NCBI RefSeq assembly: GCF_014646755.1
Contig: NZ_BMNW01000004.1
Coordinates: 310,001-374,000, forward strand
Source: Pseudomonas asuensis
GTDB lineage: Bacteria; Pseudomonadota; Gammaproteobacteria; Pseudomonadales; Pseudomonadaceae
DNA: 64,000 bases
Direction: 5' to 3'
Numbering within the stretch: position 1 is the stretch's first letter; every line of letters begins with the position of its first letter. This document shows positions 24,478 through 34,298 of the stretch, in pieces. Position numbers and translations under genes: made by a program. The notes beneath the pieces are model-generated. The model made no database searches. It was not told where the DNA came from and worked only from the letters and a program-made list of their open reading frames with translations.

Positions 24478-24937
24478 AACGGGGCTAAGGGCCTCAGGCG
24501 GACCTGGAGCCGCCAAGCAGCGATAGATCTCGCTTCGCTTACATTACAGCTTCCTCTCCATATCAAAGATCTGCCCTGTCATGCGCAGTCAAAACGCGTG
24601 TAGCGTCATTTATAGCGCACTACACAACAAGATAAAGACCTCTATTAACCGCTTAATCCAAGCGGAATAAGTATGACTATTTATTGGCGTATCTTGCACA
24701 GCAATTTAACTCATACGATGTCTGACGTATGACGTTTCATAAGCGAGCGAAAGGCAGGAAATATGCGGGTTGTAGCCAGTACGAGAGACGACTGAGGTGC
24801 CCCAGGCGGAGCGGAAAAGGTATCGGACCGTTGTAACGATTTTATGAAAAGGGGCGCTCTTTGCGAGCACCACTCATCTCCTGGCATGCGTAAAAACGGG
24901 TACAGAGGTACGCTCCGTCCCGCTCTACTCATAAGCG
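24478..24937. other. Gene-free spacer with one inverted repeat
   Basis: No gene is supported here. A 73-codon minus-strand frame at 24711-24932 has no family resemblance and is probably chance. The notable feature is TCATACG at 24711-24717 repeated inverted as CGTATGA at 24726-24732 with an 8-bp gap, an operator-like or terminator-like palindrome about 210 bases beyond the end of the choline-binding protein gene. Confidence 0.45.
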
Positions 24938-25858
24938 TTAGAGCTTTGCCTTGACCGCTGCCAGCGCGTCGCTGCCGTCCTTGGTTTTTACACCTTGCAG
25001 CCAGGGCTCAATGGCCTCGGGATTGGCTTTAAGCCAGTTCTGCACGGAATCAGCGTAGCTGGTCTTTTTCTCGACCACTTCGTTCATGATGGCGTTTTCC
25101 ATATCCAACGTGAACGACAGGTTAGAGAGTAGTCGGCCTACGTTTGGGCATTGCTCGGCATACCCTTTGCGCGTCAATGTATGAACCGTGCCCGCCTCGC
25201 CAAAGTATTTCTCACCACCGGTGAGGTACTTCATGTCGTAATTGATATTCATCGGATGAGGCGTCCACCCCAGAAAGACAACCCACTGATTGCGCTTCAC
25301 GGAGCGACCCACCTGCGCCAGCATGGCCTGCTCGCTGGACTCCACCAGCTGCCAATCACCCAGGTTAAACTCGTTGCCATCGATTATTTTCTGGATCGAT
25401 TGGTTGCCCGGTGCACCTGAGCCGATGCCATAGACTTTCTTATTGAATTTGCCTGCATGCTTGGCAAGGTCACCAAAGTCTTTTACTCCGGCCTCCCACA
25501 CGTATTTGGGCACGGCAAGGGTAAATTCAGTCCCGCTCAGGTTTTGTTTGAGGTCAATTACCTGGCCACTTTTAACAAACTCATCGTAATAACCTTGCTG
25601 CGCAGGCATCCAGTTACCTAAAAAGGCATCAATTTTGCCGTCTTTCAAACCACCAAACACAATAGGCACGGAAAGCGTATCGACCTTGCTCTGGTAGCCC
25701 AGTGACTCAAGCAGAAAGCCCGCTACGGCATTGGTGGTAGAGATATCGCTCCAACCCGGATCGGCCAGTTTTACAGTACCGCAAGCGGCGTCTTCGGCCT
25801 GGGCCTGCGCGCCAAACATGACGGCGCCCATCATTAGAAGCGTGGGTATCGATTTCAT
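24938..25858 (-). CDS. Choline/glycine-betaine ABC transporter substrate-binding protein (ChoX/ProX-like)
   Basis: This 306-residue protein has a Sec signal peptide (MKSIPTLLMMGAVMFGAQAQA), so the mature form is periplasmic. The OpuAC/ProX-type fold is shown by DPGWSDISTTNAVAGFLLESLGY at the start, GNWMPAQ near 110 and LGWTPHPMN near 200. Trp residues in these motifs supply the aromatic box that holds a quaternary ammonium group. It lies 68 bases downstream of betC on the same strand, so it probably brings in choline or choline sulfate for the sulfatase. No permease or ATPase gene is adjacent, so it must borrow a membrane partner encoded elsewhere. Confidence 0.88.
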   Translation of the reverse strand: MKSIPTLLMMGAVMFGAQAQAEDAACGTVKLADPGWSDISTTNAVAGFLLESLGYQSKVDTLSVPIVFGGLKDGKIDAFLGNWMPAQQGYYDEFVKSGQVIDLKQNLSGTEFTLAVPKYVWEAGVKDFGDLAKHAGKFNKKVYGIGSGAPGNQSIQKIIDGNEFNLGDWQLVESSEQAMLAQVGRSVKRNQWVVFLGWTPHPMNINYDMKYLTGGEKYFGEAGTVHTLTRKGYAEQCPNVGRLLSNLSFTLDMENAIMNEVVEKKTSYADSVQNWLKANPEAIEPWLQGVKTKDGSDALAAVKAKL

Positions 25859-25926
25859 GCGTGCGTCCTTCAGCTGTGGTTATCGGTTCTACAGTGGCCC
25901 GTCAACGCGCTTAGGGCAACCCTTGC

Positions 25927-27438
25927 TTATAGTGGTTGGGGGTAACGCGCGCGACGCTCCAGATCGTCCAGGTCGATGTGATTACGCATGTATTGCTGGC
26001 TTGCATCCACGAATGGCTGGTGATCCCAACTGGTACGAACTCCCTTGCCCAGGGCTTCAGCCACAAAGCGGCGGCGGCGCTGACTGGCTAGTACTTCGGC
26101 ATGAATGCGAGGCATATCCCAGCGGGCGCGGGCCTCTTGAACGAAGGCTTCCAGCACGGATTGGTACTCGCTGGCAGCGGCCAGGTTTTCCAGCTCCTGT
26201 GGATCATTGACGAGATCAAACAGGAGTAGGGGATCCCGCTCGGAGTAGATGAACTTGTAACGGCCGCGTCGAATCATCATCAGCGGGCTGTCTGTACCTT
26301 CGGCCATGTATTCACCGATTACCTCATCGTGGCCTTCACGATTTTCCAGGTGTGGCAGAAGCGAGCGACCATCCAGGGGCAGGCCTTCCTGAATATTTCC
26401 TCCGGCTAACTCAACCAGTGTTGGTAATAGGTCCATGGTTGAGACCGATGCGCTTACATGGCGGGCTGCGAAATGCTTGGGCGCATGAACGATCAGCGGT
26501 ACGCGGGCAGACATCTCAAACCAGTGCATCTTGTACCAGAGGCCACGCTCACCCAACATGTCGCCGTGATCACCAGAGAACACAATGATGGTGTCATCTG
26601 CCAGACCGCACTCATCAAGCGTCTTGAGCAGCTTGCCGATATTGGCGTCTACGTAGCTGCAAGCACCATAGTAGGCACGTCGTGCATCACGAACCTTCTG
26701 CTCGGGCAGGGGTTTGTCCCAGAGATCGACCACCTTGAGCAAACGCTGACTGTGTGGATCTTGCTCGCTCTGCTCCAGGGTTACGCTTGGCAGCGCGATG
26801 TCCGTCTCTTCGTACAGGTCCCAGAATTCCTTGGTGATGGTGTACGGATCGTGCGGATGGGTCATGGAGACCGTAAGACAGAAGGGCTCATCGCTACCGC
26901 GACGGACATGGTCGTAGAGGTACTGCTGCGCCTTGAAAACAACTTCCTCATCAAAGTCCAGCTGATTGGTGCGGATGGAAGGCCCGGCCTGCAGCACGGA
27001 TGACATGTTGTGATACCAGCTTGCACGCACCTCCGGCTCGTCCCAGTTCACTGCCCAACCGTAATCGGCCGGATAGATGTCGCTGGTTAAACGCTCTTCG
27101 AAACCATGCAGCTGATCCGGCCCGCAGAAGTGCATTTTGCCGGAGAGGGCGGTGCGATAGCCCAGGCGACGCAGGTAGTGCGCGTAAGTAGGAATATCAG
27201 CGGGAAAATCGGCGGCGTTGTCGTAAGCGCCGATTTTTGAGGGCAGTTGGCCGCTCATCAGGACAAAGCGAGAGGGCGCGCACAACGGGCTGTTGCAATA
27301 GGCGGAGTCGAAGACAACTGCCTGCTCGGCCAAACGCTGCAGGTTGGGTACGTGGATAGGTGAATCGGATCTGTATAAGGGCAGCAGCGGTGCCGCCATT
27401 TGGTCGGCCATGATGAACAGGATATTGGGTTGCTTCAT
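25927..27438 (-). CDS. betC: Choline sulfatase
   Basis: This 503-residue enzyme hydrolyses choline-O-sulfate to choline and sulfate, supplying choline for betaine synthesis or growth. The sulfatase N-terminus PNILFIMADQM holds metal-binding Asp. The CxPSR motif is present as CAPSR with Cys53 as the residue converted to formylglycine. Later ligands are in SGDHGDMLGERGLWYKMHW near 290. Length and the Trp/His-rich C-terminus fit BetC. There is no signal peptide, so it acts in the cytoplasm. It is divergent from a LysR gene, as in the known betC clusters. The spacer has CAACC-N6-GGTTG at 27490-27505, a possible regulator site. Confidence 0.92.
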   Translation of the reverse strand: MKQPNILFIMADQMAAPLLPLYRSDSPIHVPNLQRLAEQAVVFDSAYCNSPLCAPSRFVLMSGQLPSKIGAYDNAADFPADIPTYAHYLRRLGYRTALSGKMHFCGPDQLHGFEERLTSDIYPADYGWAVNWDEPEVRASWYHNMSSVLQAGPSIRTNQLDFDEEVVFKAQQYLYDHVRRGSDEPFCLTVSMTHPHDPYTITKEFWDLYEETDIALPSVTLEQSEQDPHSQRLLKVVDLWDKPLPEQKVRDARRAYYGACSYVDANIGKLLKTLDECGLADDTIIVFSGDHGDMLGERGLWYKMHWFEMSARVPLIVHAPKHFAARHVSASVSTMDLLPTLVELAGGNIQEGLPLDGRSLLPHLENREGHDEVIGEYMAEGTDSPLMMIRRGRYKFIYSERDPLLLFDLVNDPQELENLAAASEYQSVLEAFVQEARARWDMPRIHAEVLASQRRRRFVAEALGKGVRTSWDHQPFVDASQQYMRNHIDLDDLERRARYPQPL

Positions 27439-27489
27439 TGCTGCGCGTCCTATGCTGGGAAGTTATGCGATAGTGCGTAAAACCATAGT

Positions 27490-27505
27490 CAACCCTATGA
27501 GGTTG
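27490..27505. promoter_or_regulatory. Possible LysR-type operator between betC and its regulator
   Basis: CAACC and GGTTG flank six bases in the 112-bp divergent spacer. Position fits an autoregulated LysR target. The arms are short. Confidence 0.3.
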
Positions 27506-27550
27506 ATGGGTAAACCACATGGAAACGCATAGGTTGGATAAGGAGGGCTT

Positions 27551-28492
27551 ATGACAGTAGCGGATGAGCCGTTATCGCTTGACTGTTTACGCCTCTTCGA
27601 GGCGGCGGCCCGGCACCTGAGTTTCACGGCTGCTGCGGCTGAACTGGGCATGACACAGCCTGCCATCAGTCAGCAGATCAAGCGGCTGGAGCAGCAGCTG
27701 GCAGTGCGCCTGTTCGATCGTGTTTACCGAGGCATTACGCTGACTGCCGCTGGCGCATTACTCCTGGAGCATGTGCAGACAGGACTGGACAGTATCGACA
27801 CAGGCATTGCGGCCATCACTCACCGGGCGCCTCATGAAATGTTGAACGTAGCCACTGACTTTGCCTTTGCGGCCTATTGGCTAATGCCTCGCCTGCCGCG
27901 CTTTCACGCATTGCACCCTGAGCTGGACGTCAGCCTTATTACCAGCGACCGCATGCCAGGGCCGAATCTGCAAAATATCGATGTAGCCCTGACCTTTGGC
28001 GATGGTCGCTTCAAGCACGGTGAGTCGCTGGCCTTGTTTCGAGAAGAGGTTTTCCCGGTCTGTAGTCCGCGTCTCGTTCAGAGCATGACGCTACCGCTCC
28101 CCAAACAGACGCTGGCCAGTCTGCCCATGCTGCATTTGAAACCGGAGCTTTCAAGCAAGTGGTTCGACTGGAAGGGGCTCTTCCAGGCACTGGATATTCA
28201 GGCGCCACCGATTCCAGCGGTGCTGAGCTTTGATAATTACACGCTGGTGATTCAGGCTGCCATTGCCGGCCAGGGCGTTGCAATTGGCTGGCGGCATTTG
28301 GTGGACAATCTGGTCGAGCAAGGGTTGCTATGTCGGCCAATCACCGAATGCGCCACGTCCGCCTATGGCTATCATGCATTGATTCCCGAGCGGAAGCGGC
28401 GGGGCAGGCTGGTCGAGCAGTTCGTCGGATGGCTGCATAATGAGGTCAACGGTGAAACCCTTGTGCTAGACCGCTTTCGCCTCAGTGTATGA
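27551..28492 (+). CDS. LysR-family regulator of choline-sulfate utilisation
   Basis: The product has 313 residues. A winged helix-turn-helix at about 10-68 carries [35 protein letters not shown], the LysR signature. The C-terminal part is a periplasmic-binding-protein-like effector domain (about 95-300). It is divergent from betC, the usual place for the choline-sulfatase regulator in proteobacteria, so activation of betC in response to choline or choline sulfate is likely. The family and position support this. The ligand is inferred. The AGGAGGGCTT before ATG is a good ribosome-binding site. Confidence 0.87.
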   Translation: MTVADEPLSLDCLRLFEAAARHLSFTAAAAELGMTQPAISQQIKRLEQQLAVRLFDRVYRGITLTAAGALLLEHVQTGLDSIDTGIAAITHRAPHEMLNVATDFAFAAYWLMPRLPRFHALHPELDVSLITSDRMPGPNLQNIDVALTFGDGRFKHGESLALFREEVFPVCSPRLVQSMTLPLPKQTLASLPMLHLKPELSSKWFDWKGLFQALDIQAPPIPAVLSFDNYTLVIQAAIAGQGVAIGWRHLVDNLVEQGLLCRPITECATSAYGYHALIPERKRRGRLVEQFVGWLHNEVNGETLVLDRFRLSV

Positions 28493-28595
28493 AAAACACT
28501 GTATTGCGATATGTAAAAAGTCTATCAAGCTAATAGCGCCTGGACCGATAGGACAAGCAAAGGCTTTCTGCCTACTTGTTCTTGAGGATGAACTC

Positions 28596-30221
28596 ATGGC
28601 GTTACGCACTCTGAAAATCGCTCCCCGCCTGGCTGCAGGCTTTGGCCTGATGGCGCTTATCGTTCTAGGGCTCGGCCTGTTTTCAATGAGCCAGATGAGC
28701 AACATGCGTGAGCAGTCACGGCAGGTTGATGCGCATTGGTTGCCGGCTATCAATGCGCTGGGCGAGATCAACATGGACATGATGCGTATCCGTGTCTTCA
28801 CCTTGCGCCTGTTTACTGCGGATACGACGCAGCGTCGCCAGGAAGACAGCCAAAAGGCGGGCGAGATCAAGGCAAGTCTTCGCGATACTCAGGCCCGCTA
28901 TGAAACGCTCCTGGTACTGGACTCCGAAAAAGAGGCTTATGCACAATTCAAGCAGTGGCAGGACAAGTATCTTACCGATCAGGCTGAAGTAACACGCCTG
29001 GCACTGGCGGGCGATATGCCATCAGCCTCGGCCATACTCAACAAGAGTCTGAACGAATACGCCAACCAGATGGCAGCCCAGCTCAAGAAGCTGGCCGTGC
29101 TCAGCGCAGACGAATCCGGCAAGGCCGCCGACAAGGCGGAGGCAGCCTATAACGCCGGTAAGCTGGGCGTTGGCCTTGCCATCGCTCTGGCGTTTGTAAT
29201 CACCATATTACTGGCCTGGGTCATGAGCCGCAGCATCGTACGTCCGCTGGGTCAGGCCGTGAGCAGTGCACGCGCCGTAGCCTCTGGCAACCTGAGTGTG
29301 CCGGTTCAGGTAGAAGGCAAGGATGAAGTAGGGCAGCTGCTCGAATCCCTCGCCGTCATGCAGGGCAACCTGCGTGATGCGCTCGAACAGATCTCCTCGT
29401 CCTCCACACAACTGGCCTCTGCGGCAGAAGAGCTGAATCTGGTTACGGAAAGCTCATCCATGAACCTGACCCAGCAGAACCACGAGATCGAGCAGGCTGC
29501 GACTGCCGTGACCCAGATGAGCACCGCTGTCGAGGAAGTGGCCCGTAACGCCGTGTCCACCTCCGAATCGTCCAAGCGCTCGGCGCAGGCTGCTCACGAA
29601 GGCCGCATCAAGGTTGATAACACAGTTACAGCCATTGAGCACATGGCTGGCGAGGTGGACAAGACGTCCACACTGGTCAGCGGTTTGGCAGAACAAGCCC
29701 ACGATATCGGCAAGGTACTGGACGTGATCCGAGCCATTGCCGAGCAGACTAACCTGCTGGCCCTGAACGCAGCCATCGAGGCGGCACGGGCCGGTGAAGC
29801 AGGTCGTGGCTTTGCGGTTGTGGCCGATGAAGTACGCGCCCTGGCACATCGCACTCAGTCATCCACTCGCGAAATCGAACAGATGATCAGCGCTATTCAA
29901 GGCGGTACGCAGGAAGCGGTGACGTCCATGCAGAGCAGCGCCAGCCAAGCGCAAAACACGTTGGCGATCGCCCAGTCTGCCGGTGCAGCGCTTGAAGAAA
30001 TCACCCAGCTCATTGCCGAGATCAACGAGCGCAACGTCGTGATTGCCAGCGCGTCGGAAGAGCAGGCGCAGGTGTCTCGTGAAGTGGACCGTAACCTCGT
30101 CAACATCCGTGACCTGGCGTCCCAATCGGCTACAGGTGCTGCCCAGTGCAATGCGGCTAGCGCGGAGCTGTCTCGCCTGGCGGTGGACCTGAACGGTCTG
30201 GTGAAACGCTTCGAGATCTAA
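28596..30221 (+). CDS. Methyl-accepting chemotaxis protein
   Basis: I take the ATG at 28596 (GAGGA seven bases before), giving 541 residues. An earlier in-frame start would overlap the LysR gene. Helix 1 is at about 10-30, a helical four-helix-bundle ligand domain at about 35-190, helix 2 at about 190-212, then HAMP to about 265. The cytoplasmic hairpin carries [32 protein letters not shown], the kinase-control tip. The ligand is unknown. Chemotaxis toward quaternary amines is possible from its place beside the choline-sulfate genes but unproven. No C-terminal pentapeptide for CheR docking is present. An intrinsic terminator follows. Confidence 0.92.
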   Translation: MALRTLKIAPRLAAGFGLMALIVLGLGLFSMSQMSNMREQSRQVDAHWLPAINALGEINMDMMRIRVFTLRLFTADTTQRRQEDSQKAGEIKASLRDTQARYETLLVLDSEKEAYAQFKQWQDKYLTDQAEVTRLALAGDMPSASAILNKSLNEYANQMAAQLKKLAVLSADESGKAADKAEAAYNAGKLGVGLAIALAFVITILLAWVMSRSIVRPLGQAVSSARAVASGNLSVPVQVEGKDEVGQLLESLAVMQGNLRDALEQISSSSTQLASAAEELNLVTESSSMNLTQQNHEIEQAATAVTQMSTAVEEVARNAVSTSESSKRSAQAAHEGRIKVDNTVTAIEHMAGEVDKTSTLVSGLAEQAHDIGKVLDVIRAIAEQTNLLALNAAIEAARAGEAGRGFAVVADEVRALAHRTQSSTREIEQMISAIQGGTQEAVTSMQSSASQAQNTLAIAQSAGAALEEITQLIAEINERNVVIASASEEQAQVSREVDRNLVNIRDLASQSATGAAQCNAASAELSRLAVDLNGLVKRFEI

Positions 30222-30235
30222 CGCTGACGCCCACG

Positions 30236-30267
30236 AAAAAGGCAGCTCCAGGAGCTGCCTTTTTTAT
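30236..30267. terminator. Intrinsic terminator after the chemoreceptor gene
   Basis: GGCAGCTCC and GGAGCTGCC (30241-30259) surround a one-base gap, so the actual loop includes the inner bases. AAAAA precedes and TTTTTT follows. It can serve the chemoreceptor and the convergent VOC gene. Confidence 0.9.
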
Positions 30268-30284
30268 TGCCCGATGACGGCTCC

Positions 30285-30668
30285 CTAGCGCTCGTAGAGT
30301 TCAAGAGGCAGGTCGTCTGGATCGCTGAAAAAGGTAAAGCGTTTCTGCGTCAGCTCGTCTACCCGAATAGGCTCTACGGCAACGTCATGCTGCTTGAGAT
30401 GCGCAACGGCGGCATCCAGGTCTTCTACGGCAAAGGACAGATGCCGCAGCCCTTGCGCTTCCGGCCGTGAAGGGCGCAGCGGCGCGTCCGGAAAGGAAAA
30501 CAGCTCAAGCTGGGCATGTTCACCAATAGCCAGGTCCAGCTTCCAGGACTGCCGGGCCTCACGAAAGGTTTCGGCTATCACCTTGAGCCCTAGCACTTCG
30601 GTATAGAAGCGCTTGGAGGTAGGGTAGTCAGAGCAGATCAGCGCCACATGGTGCAAACAGTCGAACAT
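30285..30668 (-). CDS. VOC-family metalloenzyme, YaeR/GloA2-like
   Basis: This 127-residue protein is a single vicinal-oxygen-chelate unit of two beta-alpha-beta3 modules. The start FDCLHHVALICSDYPTSKRFYTEVLGL contains the first metal His. QLELFSF holds a Glu, LRHLSFAVEDLD a His and LPLELYER a Glu. These are the four ligands usual for glyoxalase-type VOC enzymes. It resembles E. coli YaeR (proposed GloA2). Substrate unproven. The start codon's last base and the preceding lactonase stop coincide at 30668, so the two are translationally coupled. Confidence 0.85.
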   Translation of the reverse strand: MFDCLHHVALICSDYPTSKRFYTEVLGLKVIAETFREARQSWKLDLAIGEHAQLELFSFPDAPLRPSRPEAQGLRHLSFAVEDLDAAVAHLKQHDVAVEPIRVDELTQKRFTFFSDPDDLPLELYER

Positions 30669-31837
30669 CAGGGCACCGCCACAAACTTCAGGTCGGATGG
30701 CATGGCTACGTCGACGCTTTGTAACTCTTCGCCCAGCTTGCCAGTCTGCGGATCACGCGCAAAGACCTTCAGCTGGCTGCTGCCCTGGTTAGCTACCAGC
30801 ATGTAGCGTCCCGTCGGATCAATGCTGAACTCGCGGGGCTCGCGACCGTTGACGGAGCGGCGATCAACAAAGGTTAGCGTGCCTTCCACCGGATCGACGG
30901 CAAACACATCGATATGGTTGTCGTCGCCCCGGTTGGCAGCGTAGAGGAAGCGGCCATCGTTGGAGAGATGGATGGCGCCTGCTCCTACCTTGCCGCTGAA
31001 ACCTTCCGGCGCCAAGGTGTAGACCTGTAACTGTCGCAGTGCGCCGTTTTCATGGGCGAACACCATGACTTGCCCGGTCAGCTCAAGCGTCAGGTAGGCG
31101 AAGCGGCCATCACCGCTGAAGACGATATGACGTGGGCCACTACCTGAAGGAACCGGCGTGTAGGGCGTCTCGGCAGGAGACAGGGGACGTTCCTGCTTTG
31201 CAGGGTTGTAGCGATAAGCAAAGACTTTATCAGCCCCCAAATCCGGCGAAAACAGATACTGACCATCGGGTGTGAAGGTCACTCCGTGGACATGGCCGGA
31301 CGTCTGCCGCTCGGGATGGGTATTGCTGGCCTGGAAGAATTCGATTTGGGCAACCGGGCTTAGCACACCGTTGCTTTGCACCGGCAATGCCACCAGGGAG
31401 CCTTCCGGCTCGACAGAATAGTTGGCAACGAACAGGAATTGCCCATCTGGACTGAGCGTTGAATGGGTTGGGTGATCACCCAGCGTCTTGACCTGACTGA
31501 TTTGTTGCAGCCGGCCGCTTTCTGGATCGAAGCGATAGGACGTGGTGCGGCCAATGTCATCGCCCTGGCTGCCACGACCATTCTCGTTGACGACAAATAC
31601 GGTACGGCCGTCGCGTGCAAGCGTAAGGTAAGACGGATTGGAGGCCTTGACGACACGCAGCGGGCCGGTAACCTGCCCAGCGCGACTGTCGAATCGGTAG
31701 ACATAAAGCCCCTGGCTACTGCCGTTGGTATAGGTTCCTACCAGCAGGTTGTACAGTCCCGGCTCAGCACTGGCGGTAGTCGCAATGCCGGTCAGTGGTG
31801 CGAGCAGGAACAGTGGTAGCAAAGAGGGCAGCTTCAT
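30668..31837 (-). CDS. Exported lactonase-family beta-propeller (YbhE/6-phosphogluconolactonase-like)
   Basis: The product has 389 residues with an N-terminal signal (MKLPSLLPLFLLAPLTGIATTASA), so it is periplasmic. Seven-bladed propeller repeats recur as DGRTVFVVNENG, DGQFLFVANYSVE, DGQYLFSPDLGADKVFAY, DGRFAYLTLEL, DGRFLYAANRGDD and TGRYMLVANQGS. These match the lactonase family (muconate-cycloisomerase-like/YbhE). The export signal makes a role in the pentose-phosphate pathway unlikely. It may act on extracytoplasmic lactones or be a binding propeller. It is coupled to the VOC gene. Confidence 0.85.
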   Translation of the reverse strand: MKLPSLLPLFLLAPLTGIATTASAEPGLYNLLVGTYTNGSSQGLYVYRFDSRAGQVTGPLRVVKASNPSYLTLARDGRTVFVVNENGRGSQGDDIGRTTSYRFDPESGRLQQISQVKTLGDHPTHSTLSPDGQFLFVANYSVEPEGSLVALPVQSNGVLSPVAQIEFFQASNTHPERQTSGHVHGVTFTPDGQYLFSPDLGADKVFAYRYNPAKQERPLSPAETPYTPVPSGSGPRHIVFSGDGRFAYLTLELTGQVMVFAHENGALRQLQVYTLAPEGFSGKVGAGAIHLSNDGRFLYAANRGDDNHIDVFAVDPVEGTLTFVDRRSVNGREPREFSIDPTGRYMLVANQGSSQLKVFARDPQTGKLGEELQSVDVAMPSDLKFVAVP

Positions 31838-32030
31838 AGCGTTTACTCATTCTGATCAGTGAGGCATGGGCAAAAAGTTAGCTAACAGACCTGAACCGGT
31901 AATATCAGTTCGCTTTATGACACATTCTGTTGAGCTTCGTCGTTTCCATGCGGTCCGACCCAAGTGTAACGGTTTGAACCTTATTCTGTGGCGGCCCTGA
32001 GCCCGCTCATTTCTCAAACAGGAGAGCACA

Positions 32031-33047
32031 ATGCGTTTCTATTGCCTGCCTAAAGCCGAATCTTATGGCGACCTGACCCTGCGCGAACGTGATACGCCCA
32101 AACCGGGACGCGGCCAAGTCCTGGTCAAAATGAAAGCCGCCTCGCTGAACTACCGTGACCTCATGGTCGCGACGGGCCGCTATGCGCGCGGCGGTCTGCC
32201 CAAGGATCTGGTGCCGCTGTCTGACGGTGCGGGCGAAGTGGTGGAGATTGGGGATGATGTCGACCGTGTGAAGGTAGGCGATCGTGTTGCTGGTATCTTC
32301 ATGCAGACCTGGATCGGCGGCCACCTGGACCCTACTCACAGTGCTTCAGCACTGGGCGGCGCTATCGATGGGGTGCTTTCCGAGTACGTGCTGTTCGACC
32401 AGAACGGTGTAGTGACGCTACCCGAGCATCTCTCCTATGAAGCCGGTGCAACCTTGCCCTGCGCTGGCGTAACAGCCTGGCATGCGCTGTTCGGCAGTGT
32501 TCAGCCACTGGTAGCCGGCCAGACTGTATTGCTGCTTGGCACAGGCGGGGTCTCTATTTTCGGCCTGCAATTCGCTCATGCGGCCGGAGCACGCACCATC
32601 ATTACTTCATCCAGCGATGAAAAGCTGCAAAAAGCCAAAGCCCTGGGCGCTCACGAAACCGTGAACTACAAGCAGCACCCGGAATGGCAGGAGCAGGTTC
32701 TCAATCTCACTGACGGCATTGGGGTAGACCATGTGGTTGAAGTGGGCGGTGCCGGTACGTTGCCTCGCTCGCTGCGCTCCACTCGCCCTGGTGGTGCCAC
32801 GCACCTGATCGGTGTGCTGACGGGTGGGGAGATCAACCCGGCGGCGCTTATTCAGCGCTCCGTAGTCCTGGAAGGCATCTACGTTGGCTCCCGGGAAATG
32901 TTCGACGCCATGAACCGCGCCATTGCTCTTCATCGCATCGAGCCAGTAATCGACAAGGTTTTCAGCTTCGAAGAAGCCGAAGCGGCCTATCGCTACATGG
33001 ATGGCCAGAGCCATGTGGGCAAGGTTGTTATCCGGTTCGAAGGATAA
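32031..33047 (+). CDS. Zinc-independent alcohol dehydrogenase/quinone oxidoreductase family (MDR)
   Basis: This 338-residue protein has the medium-chain dehydrogenase/reductase fold. The N-domain segment SLNYRDLMVATGRY is followed by GAGEVVEIGDDVDRVKVGDRV. The Rossmann part has LLLGTGGVSIFGLQFAHAAG for NAD(P) near 165-185, and the catalytic zinc ligands Cys/His of true alcohol dehydrogenases are not in place. It probably reduces an alpha,beta-unsaturated carbonyl or quinone. It is followed by a small DOPA-dioxygenase-like gene after three bases, so both may act on related compounds. Confidence 0.86.
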   Translation: MRFYCLPKAESYGDLTLRERDTPKPGRGQVLVKMKAASLNYRDLMVATGRYARGGLPKDLVPLSDGAGEVVEIGDDVDRVKVGDRVAGIFMQTWIGGHLDPTHSASALGGAIDGVLSEYVLFDQNGVVTLPEHLSYEAGATLPCAGVTAWHALFGSVQPLVAGQTVLLLGTGGVSIFGLQFAHAAGARTIITSSSDEKLQKAKALGAHETVNYKQHPEWQEQVLNLTDGIGVDHVVEVGGAGTLPRSLRSTRPGGATHLIGVLTGGEINPAALIQRSVVLEGIYVGSREMFDAMNRAIALHRIEPVIDKVFSFEEAEAAYRYMDGQSHVGKVVIRFEG

Positions 33048-33050
33048 CGC

Positions 33051-33410
33051 ATGACAGTTGCTATCCAGGGCTACCACGCCCACGTCTATTTCGACGCAGC
33101 GACACTGGCGCAGGCTCAGGCGTTATGCGAAGAGGCCGCGCGCCGCTTTGCTGTGACGATGGGCCGGGTCCATCAACGACCGGTCGGTCTTCACCCGGAC
33201 TGGAGCTGTCAGCTGTCGTTTCGCCCAGAGGTATTCGCTGATGTGGTGCCCTGGCTTGCGCTCAACCGGAACGGGCTGGTGATCTTTCTCCATCCCGTGA
33301 CAGGCCATGATCGTGCCGATCACCGCGACCATGCCCTCTGGATGGGTGCGGTAAGGCCGCTTGACCTGTCCGTGCTACCCGAAGAACCCGTGCAATATGA
33401 CTTTCAGTAA
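33051..33410 (+). CDS. DOPA 4,5-dioxygenase-like protein
   Basis: The product has 119 residues. The family signature is clear: YHAHVYFD near the start, VGLHPDWSCQLSF around 44-56, and HPVTGHDRADHRDHALWMG near 85-103, with several His that would bind a ferrous ion. Related fungal proteins cleave the ring of DOPA, but bacterial members have unproven substrates. It is placed three bases after the MDR gene, so they share a transcript. Confidence 0.85.
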   Translation: MTVAIQGYHAHVYFDAATLAQAQALCEEAARRFAVTMGRVHQRPVGLHPDWSCQLSFRPEVFADVVPWLALNRNGLVIFLHPVTGHDRADHRDHALWMGAVRPLDLSVLPEEPVQYDFQ

Positions 33411-33509
33411 GCCTGTGATGACGCACTGTGCGGCACCACGGGCTGCTTCAGTCTAGGCAAAGGTGCACTAACGCAGGGTTACTGCGCCACCACTCAAAGG
33501 ATTGACCAA

Positions 33510-34016
33510 TCAATCCAGCACGTTGTGCAGGACCTCATACACGATACCGGTCGTGATGGCGATCAGCACCATATCCGTGCCCAAGCGGCGCCATTCATAA
33601 CCCTCATAGCGGGGTAGCTGCCTGGCGATGCCGGGCGGCAGCGGCTTGCCATATCCATGGGGCAGTGGCTTGCCCTTGGCGATCACCAGCCCCGGCGGAA
33701 GCGGTGAGCCGCGGCCGATCTCGCCCTTGTGGGCCCGAATGGTTTCACGTACCGGGCTGAAATCCTGTGGAGGTAACCGTTTACCATGGCCCTGGCTGGC
33801 CTGCGGACCACCATGTCCTTGATTGCCCTGGCTACCCTTCGACTGGGCAGAACCGCCTTTATGGTCCTGGCCGTGCGGCATCTGCGCGCCCTGACCGTGT
33901 TCCTTGCCGCTGCCCTGCGGTCCGTTCATTTGATCCGGCGGCGCAGCCAGCACAAGTGAGGATCCCACACACAACGTAACGCATACGCTGGCGATGGCTT
34001 TTTTCATGCGATTCAT
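33510..34016 (-). CDS. CigR/RcnB-like small exported protein
   Basis: I choose the ATG at 34016 because GGGAG lies six bases before it, giving 168 residues. A signal peptide (MNRMKKAIASVCVTLCVGSSLVLA) precedes a low-complexity Gly/Gln/His/Ser region. A conserved C-terminal part with repeated LPPG/LPHG and YEWRRLGTDMVLIAITTGIVYEVLHNVLD follows, the RcnB/CigR-type tail with a final hydrophobic segment. CigR is described as an anti-virulence regulator in Salmonella. Its function in Pseudomonas is not established. It stands alone. An extra in-frame ATG at 34031 has a poorer ribosome-binding site. Confidence 0.78.
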   Translation of the reverse strand: MNRMKKAIASVCVTLCVGSSLVLAAPPDQMNGPQGSGKEHGQGAQMPHGQDHKGGSAQSKGSQGNQGHGGPQASQGHGKRLPPQDFSPVRETIRAHKGEIGRGSPLPPGLVIAKGKPLPHGYGKPLPPGIARQLPRYEGYEWRRLGTDMVLIAITTGIVYEVLHNVLD

Positions 34017-34298
34017 GGTGGTCTCCCACATGGCGATTTAGAGGATCCTGATTCAAAACAATCCGTTACTAACGGCATGGGCTGTTTTCAGTCTATCGCC
34101 ATCCGCGTCGTCAGAGCGCTATGTCAGCAAACCTTTACCTTCGCGCCACGAAAAAACTTGGTTAAGGGGGTTCCATAGCCTGGGAGGGTGCCCCTTATAC
34201 TGCCGCTGCGCCGGACTTGGCACCTGTCTACGCTGTGCTCGCTGGTATGCCAGACAGGTCAAGTCCGCTATTCACCTTTTCAGCCGGACGATATTCAC

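Noticed and set aside
24711-24932. 73-codon minus-strand frame before the choline-binding protein gene
   Set aside because: It lacks a good ribosome-binding site and family pattern; the composition resembles random sequence.
31461-31819. Plus-strand frame opposite the exported lactonase gene
   Set aside because: It is antisense to a well-supported propeller gene and shows no domain.
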